Assembly: GCF_036516575.1 (NCBI RefSeq)
Contig: NZ_DATBTY010000024.1
Span: 60,997 to 124,996 of the forward strand
Length of the DNA stretch: 64,000 nt
Reading direction: 5' to 3'
Source of the DNA: Cerasibacillus sp036516575
GTDB lineage: Bacteria; Bacillota; Bacilli; Bacillales; Amphibacillaceae
Translations under genes and position numbers: made by a program
The notes under the pieces: model-generated
Told to the model about the DNA's origin: nothing
The model's database searches: none
The model's input: only the letters and a program-made list of their open reading frames with translations
Shown: positions 34,031 through 43,796 of the stretch, one piece after another
Layout: each line of letters begins with the position of its first letter
Numbering within the stretch: position 1 is the stretch's first letter

Positions 34031-35608
34031 ATGAGTAAAATTATTTCAGCTAAAGAAGCAGCACAATTAATAGCGGATTATGCAACGATAGGGACAAGTG
34101 CTTCATCGGGTCTAGCTGGTTTACCAGAAGAATTACTCATTGCGATTCGTGATCGGTACTTAGAAGAGGAACATCCAAGGGACATCACATTTATTCATTC
34201 ATCAGGTATCGGCAATAATACCGAGGGACGAGGTGCTGATCATCTAGCATACAAAGGATTGACGAAACGAATTATTTCTGGGCACCCAGGGTTTTCCCAT
34301 CGTATGGCTCGGTTTATTTCTGAAGGAAAAGTCGAAGCGTATCTCTTTCCGCAAGGCACGATTGCGCAAATCTGGCGTTCAACGGCAGGTAACAAGCCAG
34401 GGTTAATTACAAAGATTGGTTTAAATACGTATGTTGACCCACGTGTTCAAGGTGCTAAAGCAAATGATAGGACAACAGAAGACTTGATTGATGTCATTGA
34501 ACTAAATGGTGAGGAGTGGTTACATTATCATAATTTCCCCATTGATGTTGCAATTATTCGCGGCTCAACAGCTGATATTAATGGTAATATAACGACAGAG
34601 CGTGAAATAGCGAATTTTGAAATTCTTCCCGTCGCGATGGCAGCCAAGAACAATGGTGGGATCGTTATTGCTCAAGTAGAAAATATAGCAGAAGCTAATT
34701 CGTTAAATCCGAAGCAGGTAAAAGTTCCTGGGGTACTTGTCGATTATATTGTCGTCGCTAAACCAGAAAACCACTACCAAACGATGCGTCAATATTATGA
34801 CCCAGCACTGTCTGCTGAATTAAAAGTACCGACAGATACGATTCCAAAAATGCCTTTAAATGCACGGAAAATTATCGCAAGGCGTGCTGCAATGGAATTA
34901 GAACCTCATTCAATTGTTAATTTAGGAATCGGCATGCCTGACGGAGTTTCAAGTGTGGCTGCTGAGGAAGGGGTATCCGATGAGATTACTTTAACCGTTG
35001 AGTTCGGAATTTTTGGAGGCCTACCAGCTCTAGGTTATGACTTTGGTTCGAGTTATAATGCCGAAGCATATATTGATCACCCTTCAATGTTTGATTTTTA
35101 TGATGGTGGTGGATTGGATGCAACCTTCTTAGGGTTTGCTCAATTGGATCAATTTGGCAATGTGAATGTGAGTCAACTAGGGACAAAAGTAATCGGTCCA
35201 GGTGGCTTTATTAATATTAGTCAATCTTCCAAGAAAGTTGTCTTTGTCGGAACATTTACTGACGGGCTAAAAGTGAATATTGATAATCAAGCCTTGCAAA
35301 TAACGGATCATGGTAAAACCAAAAAATTGATTCCACAGGTTGAACAGATTACATTTAGTGGAAAGTTTGCATCAGATCACGATTTACCAGTACTTTATAT
35401 TACCGAACGAGCCGTCTTTGATTTAATAGATGGGCGTTTACGTTTGATTGAGATTGCACCAGGTATTGATTTGGAAAATGATGTTTTAGCATGGATGGAT
35501 TTCAAGCCGTTAATAGCAGATCAAATTAAGGAAATGGATCCAGCTATTTTTAATGAAACATGGGGCGGATTAAGAAAAATTATGGATACCAAAAAAGCAA
35601 CATGTTAA
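34031..35608 (+). CDS. Acyl-CoA:acetate/3-oxoacid CoA-transferase
   Basis: A 525-residue single-chain family I CoA-transferase (YdiF/propionate CoA-transferase type) with fused alpha- and beta-like halves. The N-terminal half has SAKEAAQLIADYATIGTSASSG and FLFPQGT-like text (YLFPQGTIAQ); the C-terminal half has VNLGIGMPDGVSSVAAEEG and the catalytic glutamate in LTVEFGIFGGLPALG near residue 330, then the FYDGGGLDATFLGFAQLDQFGNVNVS motif. It swaps CoA between acyl-CoA and free acids such as acetate or acetoacetate. AAGGGGG is seven bases before the ATG at 34031. Together with the thiolase this fits use of 3-hydroxybutyrate, acetoacetate or short fatty acids. Confidence 0.88.
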   Translation: MSKIISAKEAAQLIADYATIGTSASSGLAGLPEELLIAIRDRYLEEEHPRDITFIHSSGIGNNTEGRGADHLAYKGLTKRIISGHPGFSHRMARFISEGKVEAYLFPQGTIAQIWRSTAGNKPGLITKIGLNTYVDPRVQGAKANDRTTEDLIDVIELNGEEWLHYHNFPIDVAIIRGSTADINGNITTEREIANFEILPVAMAAKNNGGIVIAQVENIAEANSLNPKQVKVPGVLVDYIVVAKPENHYQTMRQYYDPALSAELKVPTDTIPKMPLNARKIIARRAAMELEPHSIVNLGIGMPDGVSSVAAEEGVSDEITLTVEFGIFGGLPALGYDFGSSYNAEAYIDHPSMFDFYDGGGLDATFLGFAQLDQFGNVNVSQLGTKVIGPGGFINISQSSKKVVFVGTFTDGLKVNIDNQALQITDHGKTKKLIPQVEQITFSGKFASDHDLPVLYITERAVFDLIDGRLRLIEIAPGIDLENDVLAWMDFKPLIADQIKEMDPAIFNETWGGLRKIMDTKKATC

Positions 35609-35650
35609 TCTGCACAATAATTTGTTTTCAATATGGGTGAATTCTATAGC

Positions 35651-35773
35651 AGTTGACATACACGAAGACTCCTGCGGGAAAAGCTAGGCTAGCGAGACCC
35701 CACAGAACGAAACGTCAGTGAAGTTCGAGGAGGCTCGCAGACCGCCCGAGGAAAGCGAAGTGTATGTCAATTG
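35651..35773. repeat. Dispersed Bacillus-type intergenic repeat with inverted ends
   Basis: The element is bounded by TTGACATACAC (35653-35663) and GTGTATGTCAA (35760-35770). Inside are ACTCCTGCGGGAAAAGC, GAGACCCCACAG, GAGGAGGCTCGC and GACCGCCCGAGGAAAGCGAAG, the text of a widespread intergenic repeat in Bacillus genomes. The end motif GCAGTTGACATACAC recurs inverted at 57513-57527. It is non-coding and sits inside the fatty-acid operon, between the CoA-transferase and ligase genes. Confidence 0.75.
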
Positions 35774-35847
35774 CGGGACCGTAGCAACACTCATAATGAA
35801 AATGATTATATAAAAGTAGCGCATCAAAAAACTAGGGGGGCTTTATT

Positions 35848-37386
35848 GTGAATATTAATGAGCAATTATCTATCATGGTCCAATATAATCCACACCATCC
35901 TGCATATATATTTGAAAATCAGGTAACGACATATCGTGAGTTTTTAATAGAGGTCAACCGTGTTGCATCTGGTTTAAGAACATTAGGCTATAAAAAGGGA
36001 GATCATCTTGCCTTAATTGCTTGGAATAGTCCTTATTTCTTAGTGACCATGTATGCAGCATTGAAGATCGGTGCAGTGATTATTCCCATTAATCCTATGT
36101 ATACCCCTAGTGAGATGAAATATATTTTAGAAAATGGGAATGTATCAGCCATTATCGCAATGGATGTTATATTAAAAGACCTTGACGTCATTAGTGATGA
36201 GATATCATTTGTTAGACATATTATTTCTTGCCCGACAAATAGTGACATTGCTCATAACACATATTCGTTTGCACCGAGATTGTACCATTTTTCCCATTTG
36301 ATCCAATCAGGTGACGATGAAATGATACAATCTCAGGTCGAAGCAGATGACCCAGCGATTATTCTATATACATCAGGAACAACTGGACATCCAAAGGGGG
36401 CAGTGTTATCTCATAGGAGTGTCTACTATGGAGCGAAAAGTTTTGCGGAACATTTCAATATTAAAAGAGGAGACCGCATGATTACAACTTTGCCAATGTA
36501 CCATGTATTTAGCTTAATGGTGGCAGTTAATGGACCACTTGTGCATGGCGCGACACTACTCTTAATGCAAGACTTTTCACCGAATAAAGTGTTTCGTTTA
36601 GCAAAAGCGTATCAGGCGACTGTTTTTGCTGGGGTTCCGACCATGTTTAGTTATTTGTTACAAAACGAAACCGACAATCAAGTCAAGCGAGAAAGTTTTC
36701 AGTCAATCCGTTGTTGTGCTTCAGGTGGAGCACCATTTCCAGTCACCTTAATTGAGGAGTTTGAAAAGCTCTTTCAAGTACCTGTTATAGAAGGTTATGG
36801 ACTAACCGAAGCAGCACCAGTATCTTTTAATCCACTTCATGGGCCAACAAAGCATGGTTCAATCGGAGTGCCAGTCCCTTATATGAAAGCTAGGGTAGTT
36901 AATGAACATGGGAATGCTGTTGGGGTTGGTGTAGAAGGTGAACTGGTCGTTCAAGGAGAAGCGATGATGACAGCGTATTACCAGCAACCGGAAGATACAG
37001 CGATGGCCATGAGAGATGGCTGGTTTTATACGGGGGATATGGCTATACAAGATGAAGATGGTTATTTTTACATCATAGATCGGAAGAAAGATGTCATTAT
37101 TGTCAACGGGTATAATGTTTATCCACGAGAAATAGAAGAAGTGCTTTATAGTCATCCGAATGTGATTGAAGTAGCAATTATTGGAGGCCCTCATCCAGAT
37201 TCAGGTGAAGAAGTGATTGGATGCGTTGTTGTTGATGATAAGACGATTACAGAAGAGTCATTAACTAATTACTGTAAGCGCTATCTAACGAGCTATAAGG
37301 TACCTAATCGCTTTGAATTTATGGATGAACTACCGAGAAATACGACAGGTAAAATATTGAAGACGGTCCTTAAAAGCCATGTGTAA
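35848..37386 (+). CDS. Acyl-CoA ligase (AMP-forming fatty acid-CoA synthetase)
   Basis: A 512-residue adenylate-forming enzyme. Core motifs are the ATP loop YTSGTTGHPKGAVLSH near 175-190, IEGYGLTEAAPVSFNP near 310-325, GWFYTGDMA near 390, the hinge IDRKKDVIIVNGYNVYPREIEEVL near 410-435 and the catalytic lysine in TGKILKTVL at the C-terminus. It activates a carboxylic acid to acyl-AMP and then acyl-CoA, feeding the operon's beta-oxidation steps. Translation starts at GTG 35848 after a GGGGGG ribosome site. Size and motifs suit a medium- or long-chain fatty acid ligase (LcfB-like); the precise chain length is unknown. Confidence 0.9.
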   Translation: MNINEQLSIMVQYNPHHPAYIFENQVTTYREFLIEVNRVASGLRTLGYKKGDHLALIAWNSPYFLVTMYAALKIGAVIIPINPMYTPSEMKYILENGNVSAIIAMDVILKDLDVISDEISFVRHIISCPTNSDIAHNTYSFAPRLYHFSHLIQSGDDEMIQSQVEADDPAIILYTSGTTGHPKGAVLSHRSVYYGAKSFAEHFNIKRGDRMITTLPMYHVFSLMVAVNGPLVHGATLLLMQDFSPNKVFRLAKAYQATVFAGVPTMFSYLLQNETDNQVKRESFQSIRCCASGGAPFPVTLIEEFEKLFQVPVIEGYGLTEAAPVSFNPLHGPTKHGSIGVPVPYMKARVVNEHGNAVGVGVEGELVVQGEAMMTAYYQQPEDTAMAMRDGWFYTGDMAIQDEDGYFYIIDRKKDVIIVNGYNVYPREIEEVLYSHPNVIEVAIIGGPHPDSGEEVIGCVVVDDKTITEESLTNYCKRYLTSYKVPNRFEFMDELPRNTTGKILKTVLKSHV

Positions 37387-37416
37387 TAATTATTAATAAG
37401 GAAAGGGATGTGTTTC

Positions 37417-39189
37417 ATGAGTCAATTAAAAGATCTCGTACCGGGTTGTTCCTTTTTAGTCGATGACATTGAACATATTGTGACACCAGAAGATTTTACC
37501 GATGAGCATCAGATGATTGCTCGAACGACGGAAGAATTTTTAGATAAAGAAATTTTACCGAAAATGGAACATCTTGAAAATCAAGAGATAGAATATACAG
37601 TCGATTTATTAAAGCAAGCTGGAGAACTCGGGTTACTAAGTGCAGATATTCCTGAAGCGTATGGTGGATTAGCTTTAGATGCCGTTAGTTCGGCATTAAT
37701 TACTGAAAAATTATCTGTTGCAGGTGGTTTTTCTGTATCACATAGCGGTCATGTAGGGATTGGTTCATTACCTATTATTTACTTTGGTAATGAAGACCAA
37801 AAGAAAAAGTATCTACCCAAACTTGCAACAGGAGAATTGCTTGCAGCTTATGCTTTAACAGAACCTGCCTCAGGATCTGATGCGTTAGGTGCACGGGCGA
37901 CAGCTAAATTAAATGATGCTGGCACACATTATATTTTAAACGGCGAAAAGCAATTTATTACAAATGCCGGTTTTGCTGATGTCTTTATCGTTTATGCTAA
38001 GATTGACGGCAAACATTTTTCAGCTTTCATTGTAGAGCGTGATTTTCCGGGTGTTTCGACGGGACCGGAGGAAAAGAAAATGGGTCTGAAGAGCTCATCT
38101 ACCCGTACATTAATTTTAGAAGATGCTGAAGTTCCTGTTGACAATTTATTAGGAGAAAAAGGGCGCGGCCATATTATTGCTTTTAATATTTTAAATGTTG
38201 GTCGATCTAAATTGGCAATCAGTAGTGTTGGAGCAACAAAACGTGCTCTTGAATTAGCAACAACGTATACAAATGAACGTGAACAGTTTAACCAACCTTT
38301 ATCGCGTTTTACATTAACGCAAAACAAGTTAGCGACAATAGCCACTGAGTTATATGCTCATGAAAGTGCCGTATATCGTACAGTTGGCCTTTATGATCAA
38401 CGAATTGGTAGTTTATCGATAGAGCAATTAAAAGATGGGCGGGAAGTAGCGAATGCCATTGCAGCTTATCAAGTAGAATGTTCGATTAATAAGTATACAT
38501 GCACAGAGTTACTAGATCGTTCGGTCGATGAGGCCCTTCAATTACATGGTGGATATGGTTTTGTACAAGAATATGAGATTGAGAGAATGTATCGTGACTC
38601 GCGTGTGAATCGTATTTTTGAAGGAACAAATGAAATTAATCGCATTCTCGTACCTAGACAATTATTAAAACTAGCAGCTAGTGGTCAACTATCTCTCTTT
38701 GCTAATATTGAACAAAGTCAAAAAGAACTTTTATCCCCTTATCAGGTAAAAGACGAACACGTATTAGCGAAAGAAAAAGTGGTGCTAAACAAAGCGAAAC
38801 ACCTTTTCCTATACGTTATCCATCATTTAAATGAAAACTATCAAGAAAAACTAGAATTTGAACAAGAGCTTTTAGTCAATTTGGCAGATATAGTTGCTCA
38901 TATTTATAATATGGAATCAGCCATTTTACGAACTGAAAAAGCCATTCAAGCTACTGGAAAAGAAAAGAGCGCTTTAAAACGCCTCTATACAGAAGTATAC
39001 GTTCAAGAAACGATAGAGAAAATTGTAACTGACGCGAAACATTCTCTCTTGGCCACTGAAGAAAATAATTCACAACAAGACATTCGAGCTGCTTTAGACG
39101 AATTTATTCGCCAAGTTACTATCAATATCATACCGAAAAAACGTGAGATAGCTAGAAAGGTCATAGAAGAAGAAAAATATGTTGTATAA
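37417..39189 (+). CDS. Acyl-CoA dehydrogenase (long form with C-terminal extension)
   Basis: A 590-residue flavoprotein. The acyl-CoA dehydrogenase core spans about 30-410: LGLLSADIPEAYGGLALDAV, AYALTEPASGSDA near 145, the FITNAGFADVFIVYAKI strand, and EALQLHGGYGFVQEYEIERMYRDSRVNRIFEGTNEINR, which contains the catalytic glutamate just before GTNE. A helical extension of about 180 residues follows, as in very-long-chain and FadE-type enzymes. It makes trans-2-enoyl-CoA and passes electrons to ETF. The ATG at 37417 follows GGAAAGGG; an ATG three codons earlier overlaps that site. Last gene of the operon, before a terminator. Confidence 0.9.
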   Translation: MSQLKDLVPGCSFLVDDIEHIVTPEDFTDEHQMIARTTEEFLDKEILPKMEHLENQEIEYTVDLLKQAGELGLLSADIPEAYGGLALDAVSSALITEKLSVAGGFSVSHSGHVGIGSLPIIYFGNEDQKKKYLPKLATGELLAAYALTEPASGSDALGARATAKLNDAGTHYILNGEKQFITNAGFADVFIVYAKIDGKHFSAFIVERDFPGVSTGPEEKKMGLKSSSTRTLILEDAEVPVDNLLGEKGRGHIIAFNILNVGRSKLAISSVGATKRALELATTYTNEREQFNQPLSRFTLTQNKLATIATELYAHESAVYRTVGLYDQRIGSLSIEQLKDGREVANAIAAYQVECSINKYTCTELLDRSVDEALQLHGGYGFVQEYEIERMYRDSRVNRIFEGTNEINRILVPRQLLKLAASGQLSLFANIEQSQKELLSPYQVKDEHVLAKEKVVLNKAKHLFLYVIHHLNENYQEKLEFEQELLVNLADIVAHIYNMESAILRTEKAIQATGKEKSALKRLYTEVYVQETIEKIVTDAKHSLLATEENNSQQDIRAALDEFIRQVTINIIPKKREIARKVIEEEKYVV

Positions 39190-39317
39190 TGTCGAGGGAC
39201 TCGGACATAACTAGCATAAAATAATGATCAAAGATTGGTACATCGTATTTTGTTTATTGGAACAAGAGACAGGATTTGGAAGAAACTTTGTATAGTTTGT
39301 TATAAAGAAAAATAATC

Positions 39318-39352
39318 ATCCACTCCTTTTCCTTAGGGGTGGATCCCTTTTT
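39318..39352 (+). terminator. Terminator of the fatty-acid operon
   Basis: ATCCACTCC pairs with GGGGTGGAT (one G-U), followed by CCCTTTTT. Confidence 0.78.
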
Positions 39353-39400
39353 AAAATCATATCATAGGTGTTATCATGACGTCTCGAAGCGCAGACTTCC

Positions 39401-39866
39401 AATGTGAGCTAACTTTCACTATCATCGCTGACTTACATACCATTGCCCGCCTCAATGTGAGCTAATTTTAATAACCATCGCTGATTTATGTATGATTGAC
39501 CCCTCCCAATGCGAGCTAACTTCAACTAACAACGCTGACTTACGTACCATTGCCCGCTTCAATGTGAGCTAACTTCAACAACCACCGCTGACTTACATAC
39601 CATTGACTGCTTCAATGTGAGCTAACTTTAATAACCATCGCTGACTTACATGCCATTGCCCGCTTCAATGTGAGCTAACTTCAACAACCACCGCTGACTT
39701 ACATGCCATTGACCCCATCAATATGAGCTAACTTCAACTAACAACGCTGACTTACGTACCATTGCCCGCTTCAATGTGAGCTAACTTCAACTAACAACGC
39801 TGACTTACGTACCATTGCCCGCTTCAATGTGAGCTAACTTCAACAACCATCACTGACTTACAAATC
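39401..39866. repeat. Tandem array of nine ~53-bp units
   Basis: The unit begins AATGTGAGCTAACTT and continues through CGCTGACTTAC and CCATTGCCCGCTTC, repeated nine times with no spacers and 80-95% identity between units. Variants alternate between CAACAACCA and CAACTAACAACG forms. CATTG near the end of each unit can pair with CAATG at the start of the next around a 7-base loop. No long frame is coded. It fills most of the gap between the fatty-acid operon terminator and the narG control region. Confidence 0.9.
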
Positions 39867-39988
39867 TTTAAACATTCTAATGCGATATTCCAGAAAAAAC
39901 CCAACCGCTTAAATCAATTTTTATTATCCCTTTGTCTACTTGACAGGGGGCAGTTCACTTCATGTTGTCACGGCCCCTTATGTTGAAT

Positions 39989-40023
39989 TAGGGAATTCCT
40001 TAGGATATATAGGGAATTCCCTA
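39989..40023 (+). promoter_or_regulatory. Two NreC-type binding palindromes upstream of narG
   Basis: TAGGGAATTCCCTA (40010-40023) is a perfect palindrome and an exact match to the staphylococcal NreC consensus TAGGG-N4-CCCTA. TAGGGAATTCCTTA (39989-40002) matches at 13 of 14 bases. Their centres are 21 bp apart, two helical turns. A possible -10 (TACTAG, 40045-40050) would put the proximal site at about -41, an activating position. Confidence 0.8.
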
Positions 40024-40115
40024 ATATGTTTTAGACCCATCGTTTACTAGCATTAGAAGTAGATAAGTAATTGTCTTCTTTTTACTAATTGCTTAAAAAG
40101 GAGTGAGTTCATTCA

Positions 40116-43100
40116 ATGAAGAAGAAAAAGTTTGGTCTGAAATATTTTAAACCGATTGAACGTTATTCAGGAGATTGGTCAGCTTTAGAAGAGAAAAGTC
40201 GTGATTGGGAAAACATGTACCGTCAACGGTGGTCACATGATAAAGTCGTCAGAACGACTCATGGGGTCAATTGTACCGGTTCATGTAGTTGGAAAGTATT
40301 TGTAAAGAATGGAATCATTACATGGGAAAATCAACAAATTGATTATCCGTCTTGTGGACCGAATATGCCAGAATTTGAACCACGTGGTTGTCCTCGTGGC
40401 GCGTCGTTTTCTTGGTATGAATATAGTCCGCTTAGAGTGAAGTATCCATATATTAGAGGGAAACTTTGGAAGTTATGGAAGCAAGCACTTAAAGAACATC
40501 AAGATCCAGTAAAAGCATGGAAAAGTATTGTTGAAGATCCTAAAAAAGCAAAACAGTATAAAAAAGCACGCGGTAAAGGTGGCCATGTTCGTGTTCATTG
40601 GCGCGATGTAACAAAGATTATTTCTGCCCAATTAATCTATACGATTCAAAAATACGGTCCAGACCGTATAGCAGGGTTTACACCTATTCCGGCGATGTCT
40701 ATGGTGAGCTATGCTTCTGGTGCTAGATTCATATCTTTACTTGGTGGAGAAATGCTTAGTTTCTATGATTGGTATGCTGACTTGCCACCTAGTTCACCAC
40801 AGATTTGGGGAGAACAGACAGACGTTCCCGAATCAAGTGACTGGTTTAATGCAGGCTACATTATTATGTGGGGGTCAAACGTACCACTAACCCGGACACC
40901 GGATGCCCACTTTATGACAGAAGTTCGTTATAAAGGGACAAAAGTTGTTTCAGTCGCACCAGACTATGCTGAAAGTGTAACACATGCAGATGATTGGATT
41001 GCAGCAAATCCTGGAACAGATGCCGCTGTTGCTCAAGCAATGACACATGTCATCTTAGACGAATTTTATGAAAAACGAAAAGAACCGATGTTCATAAATT
41101 ACGCAAAACAATACACTGATATGCCATTTCTCATTTTATTGGATGAACATCAAGGTGGAACCTATAAAGCCGGACGCTTCTTACGTGCAAGTGATTTAGG
41201 CGAAGAGACTGAACATGCTGAATGGAAACCTGTTATTTTTGATGAAGCAAAAGAACAAATCATTGTCCCGAACGGAACGATGGGGCAACGTTGGGAAAAA
41301 GATGTGAAGTGGAATTTAATTCTCGAAAACGATGATGGAACAGTTATTGAACCGGCATTATCAGTTGAACCACATAGTACTGAATGGCAAACAATCGAAT
41401 TCCCATACTTCGATAACGAAGGTAATGGAACGTTTAAGCGTCCAATTCCAGCTATGAAAGTGACGCTTCAAGATGGTTCAGAACGTTATGTTGCATCTGT
41501 TTATGATTTAATGCTTAGTCAATACGGTGTTAGTCGCGCAGGCAGTGATTTAGAAGCAAGTGGTTATGATGATGCGACATCACATTATACACCGGCTTGG
41601 CAAGAAAAGATCACAAATGTAAAACCTGAACTCGTCATTCAAATCGCTCGTGAATTTGCCCAAAATGCGATTGATACGGGCGGACGTTCCATGATTATTA
41701 TGGGAGCAGGAATAAATCACTGGTTTAATAGTGATACAATCTATCGTTCGATTTTAAATCTCGTTACGCTTACTGCTTCCCAAGGTGTTAACGGCGGTGG
41801 ATGGGCTCATTACGTCGGTCAGGAAAAATGTCGTCCAATTGAAGGATGGAATAATATTGCCTTTGCAAAGGATTGGCAAGGTCCACCACGATTACAAAAT
41901 GCGACATCATTCTACTATTTCGCAACCGATCAGTGGAAATACGAAGAATCTGGAACTGACACTCTACGCTCACCTTTAAGTGGAAAAGAGAGATATCAAC
42001 ATCCAGCTGATTACAACGTTTTAGCAGCTCGATTAGGTTGGTTACCTTCTTATCCACAATTTAATAAAAACAGCTTACTATTTGCTGAGGAAGCTGCTCG
42101 AGAAGGTAAGAAGACAGATAAAGAAATAATCGATCATACACTTGAACAGTTAAAATCTGGTGAAACAAGCTTTGCAGTAGAGGATCCCGATGCACCAGAG
42201 AACTTCCCGAGAACATTATTCGTTTGGCGCTCTAACCTCATCTCTAGTTCTGCTAAAGGACAGGAATATTTTATGAAACATTTATTAGGGGCATCTAGCA
42301 ACCTTCTAGCAGAGCCAAATGAAGATATGAAGCCAGAAGAAATCAAATGGCGTGAAGATGTTGAAGGTAAACTCGATCTATTAGTCGCACTTGACTTTAG
42401 AATGACAACAACACCACTGTATGCGGATATCGTTCTTCCAGCAGCGACATGGTATGAAAAAGAAGATTTATCATCAACAGATATGCACCCATTCGTTCAT
42501 CCGTTTAACCGAGCCGTTGACCCATTATGGGAGGCACGTTCTGATTGGGATATTTACCGTTCAATTGCGAAGGATTTCTCTGAACTAGCAAAAACGCATT
42601 TACCAGGCGTTTACAAAGATTTAGTGACATCTCCTCTTGGCCACGATTCAATTGAAGAAATCGCGCAACCATATGGGAAAGTGAAAGACTGGAAAAAAGG
42701 CGAAGTTGAAGCTATTCCAGGTCAAACGATGCCAAGTATGAAAATTGTCGAACGAGATTACACGAAGATTTATGATAAATATATTACGTTAGGTCCAAAC
42801 TTATCAACTGGAAAAGTGGGCGCACATGGTGTTAGCTTCTCTGTCAAAGAAGAATATGACATGCTAAAAGATATTAACGGAATACATGAAGATGACACGA
42901 TTAAGAACGGATTACCTAAATTATTGACAGCTAAAAATGCTGCAGAAGCGATGCTGACCTTATCTTCAGCTACAAACGGCCGTGTATCGCAAAAGGCTTA
43001 TGAAGCTGCAGAAGAAGATACAGGGGTTGAACTAACAGATATTTCACGAGACCGAGCGGCTGAGCGTTTTACTTTTGCTAGCATCACGGCACAACCGAAA

Positions 43101-43796
43101 GAGGTTATCCCGACACCTGTATTTAGTGGATCAAATAAATCTGGACGAAGATATTCTCCATTTACAACGAATATTGAGCGCTTAGTTCCGTTTCGGACAT
43201 TAACAGGCAGACAGCATTATTATTTAGATCATGAAATTTTCATGAATTATGGTGAAGCTTTACCAGTATACAAGCCGACATTACCACCACTAGTGCTTGG
43301 TACGAGAGATAAGAAAGTTGTCGGAGGAAAAGATGCGCTCGTACTAAGATATTTAACGCCGCACGGAAAGTGGAATATTCACTCGACCTATCAAGATAAC
43401 AAACATATGCTCACTCTATTCCGAGGAGGTCCGACAGTTTGGTTATCAGATGAGGATGCAAAAGCACACCAAATAGAAGACAATGATTGGCTTGAAGTGT
43501 ATAACAGAAACGGGGTTGTTACTGCTCGAGCGGTTGTTAGTCACCGTATGCCGAAAGGGACGATGTTTATGTACCATGCTCAAGATAAACATGTTCAAGT
43601 TCCTGGATCAGAAATTACTGGGGAACGTGGTGGAAGCCATAATGCACCAACACGTATTCATCTAAAGCCTACACAAATGGTCGGTGGCTATGCTCAGTTA
43701 AGTTACGGATTTAATTATTATGGTCCGATTGGAAACCAACGTGATGTTTACGTTGCCGTCCGAAAAATGAAGGAGGTTGACTGGCTTGAAGATTAA
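40116..43796 (+). CDS. narG: Respiratory nitrate reductase alpha subunit NarG
   Basis: A 1226-residue molybdenum enzyme that reduces nitrate to nitrite on the cytoplasmic side of the membrane. The FS0 iron-sulphur ligands are His49, Cys53, Cys57 and Cys92 (HGVNCTGSC and RGCPRG), at the same positions as in E. coli NarG. The Mo-bis-MGD aspartate lies in the YDWYADLPPSSPQIWGEQTD segment near residue 220. The C-terminal molybdopterin dinucleotide-binding domain includes HGKWNIHSTYQDN and YHAQDKHVQVPGS. There is no Tat signal, as usual for membrane-bound NarG. AAAGGAGTGAG gives the ribosome site. First gene of narGHJI; two NreC boxes lie about 100 bases upstream. Confidence 0.97.
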   Translation: MKKKKFGLKYFKPIERYSGDWSALEEKSRDWENMYRQRWSHDKVVRTTHGVNCTGSCSWKVFVKNGIITWENQQIDYPSCGPNMPEFEPRGCPRGASFSWYEYSPLRVKYPYIRGKLWKLWKQALKEHQDPVKAWKSIVEDPKKAKQYKKARGKGGHVRVHWRDVTKIISAQLIYTIQKYGPDRIAGFTPIPAMSMVSYASGARFISLLGGEMLSFYDWYADLPPSSPQIWGEQTDVPESSDWFNAGYIIMWGSNVPLTRTPDAHFMTEVRYKGTKVVSVAPDYAESVTHADDWIAANPGTDAAVAQAMTHVILDEFYEKRKEPMFINYAKQYTDMPFLILLDEHQGGTYKAGRFLRASDLGEETEHAEWKPVIFDEAKEQIIVPNGTMGQRWEKDVKWNLILENDDGTVIEPALSVEPHSTEWQTIEFPYFDNEGNGTFKRPIPAMKVTLQDGSERYVASVYDLMLSQYGVSRAGSDLEASGYDDATSHYTPAWQEKITNVKPELVIQIAREFAQNAIDTGGRSMIIMGAGINHWFNSDTIYRSILNLVTLTASQGVNGGGWAHYVGQEKCRPIEGWNNIAFAKDWQGPPRLQNATSFYYFATDQWKYEESGTDTLRSPLSGKERYQHPADYNVLAARLGWLPSYPQFNKNSLLFAEEAAREGKKTDKEIIDHTLEQLKSGETSFAVEDPDAPENFPRTLFVWRSNLISSSAKGQEYFMKHLLGASSNLLAEPNEDMKPEEIKWREDVEGKLDLLVALDFRMTTTPLYADIVLPAATWYEKEDLSSTDMHPFVHPFNRAVDPLWEARSDWDIYRSIAKDFSELAKTHLPGVYKDLVTSPLGHDSIEEIAQPYGKVKDWKKGEVEAIPGQTMPSMKIVERDYTKIYDKYITLGPNLSTGKVGAHGVSFSVKEEYDMLKDINGIHEDDTIKNGLPKLLTAKNAAEAMLTLSSATNGRVSQKAYEAAEEDTGVELTDISRDRAAERFTFASITAQPKEVIPTPVFSGSNKSGRRYSPFTTNIERLVPFRTLTGRQHYYLDHEIFMNYGEALPVYKPTLPPLVLGTRDKKVVGGKDALVLRYLTPHGKWNIHSTYQDNKHMLTLFRGGPTVWLSDEDAKAHQIEDNDWLEVYNRNGVVTARAVVSHRMPKGTMFMYHAQDKHVQVPGSEITGERGGSHNAPTRIHLKPTQMVGGYAQLSYGFNYYGPIGNQRDVYVAVRKMKEVDWLED

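Noticed and set aside
39401..39866. CRISPR array
   Set aside because: The whole 53-bp unit is repeated, without unique spacers, and no cas gene is near. It is a simple tandem array.
39936..39985. FNR binding site upstream of narG
   Set aside because: No TGTGA-N6-TCACA-like palindrome is present; the only good palindromes are the NreC-type boxes.
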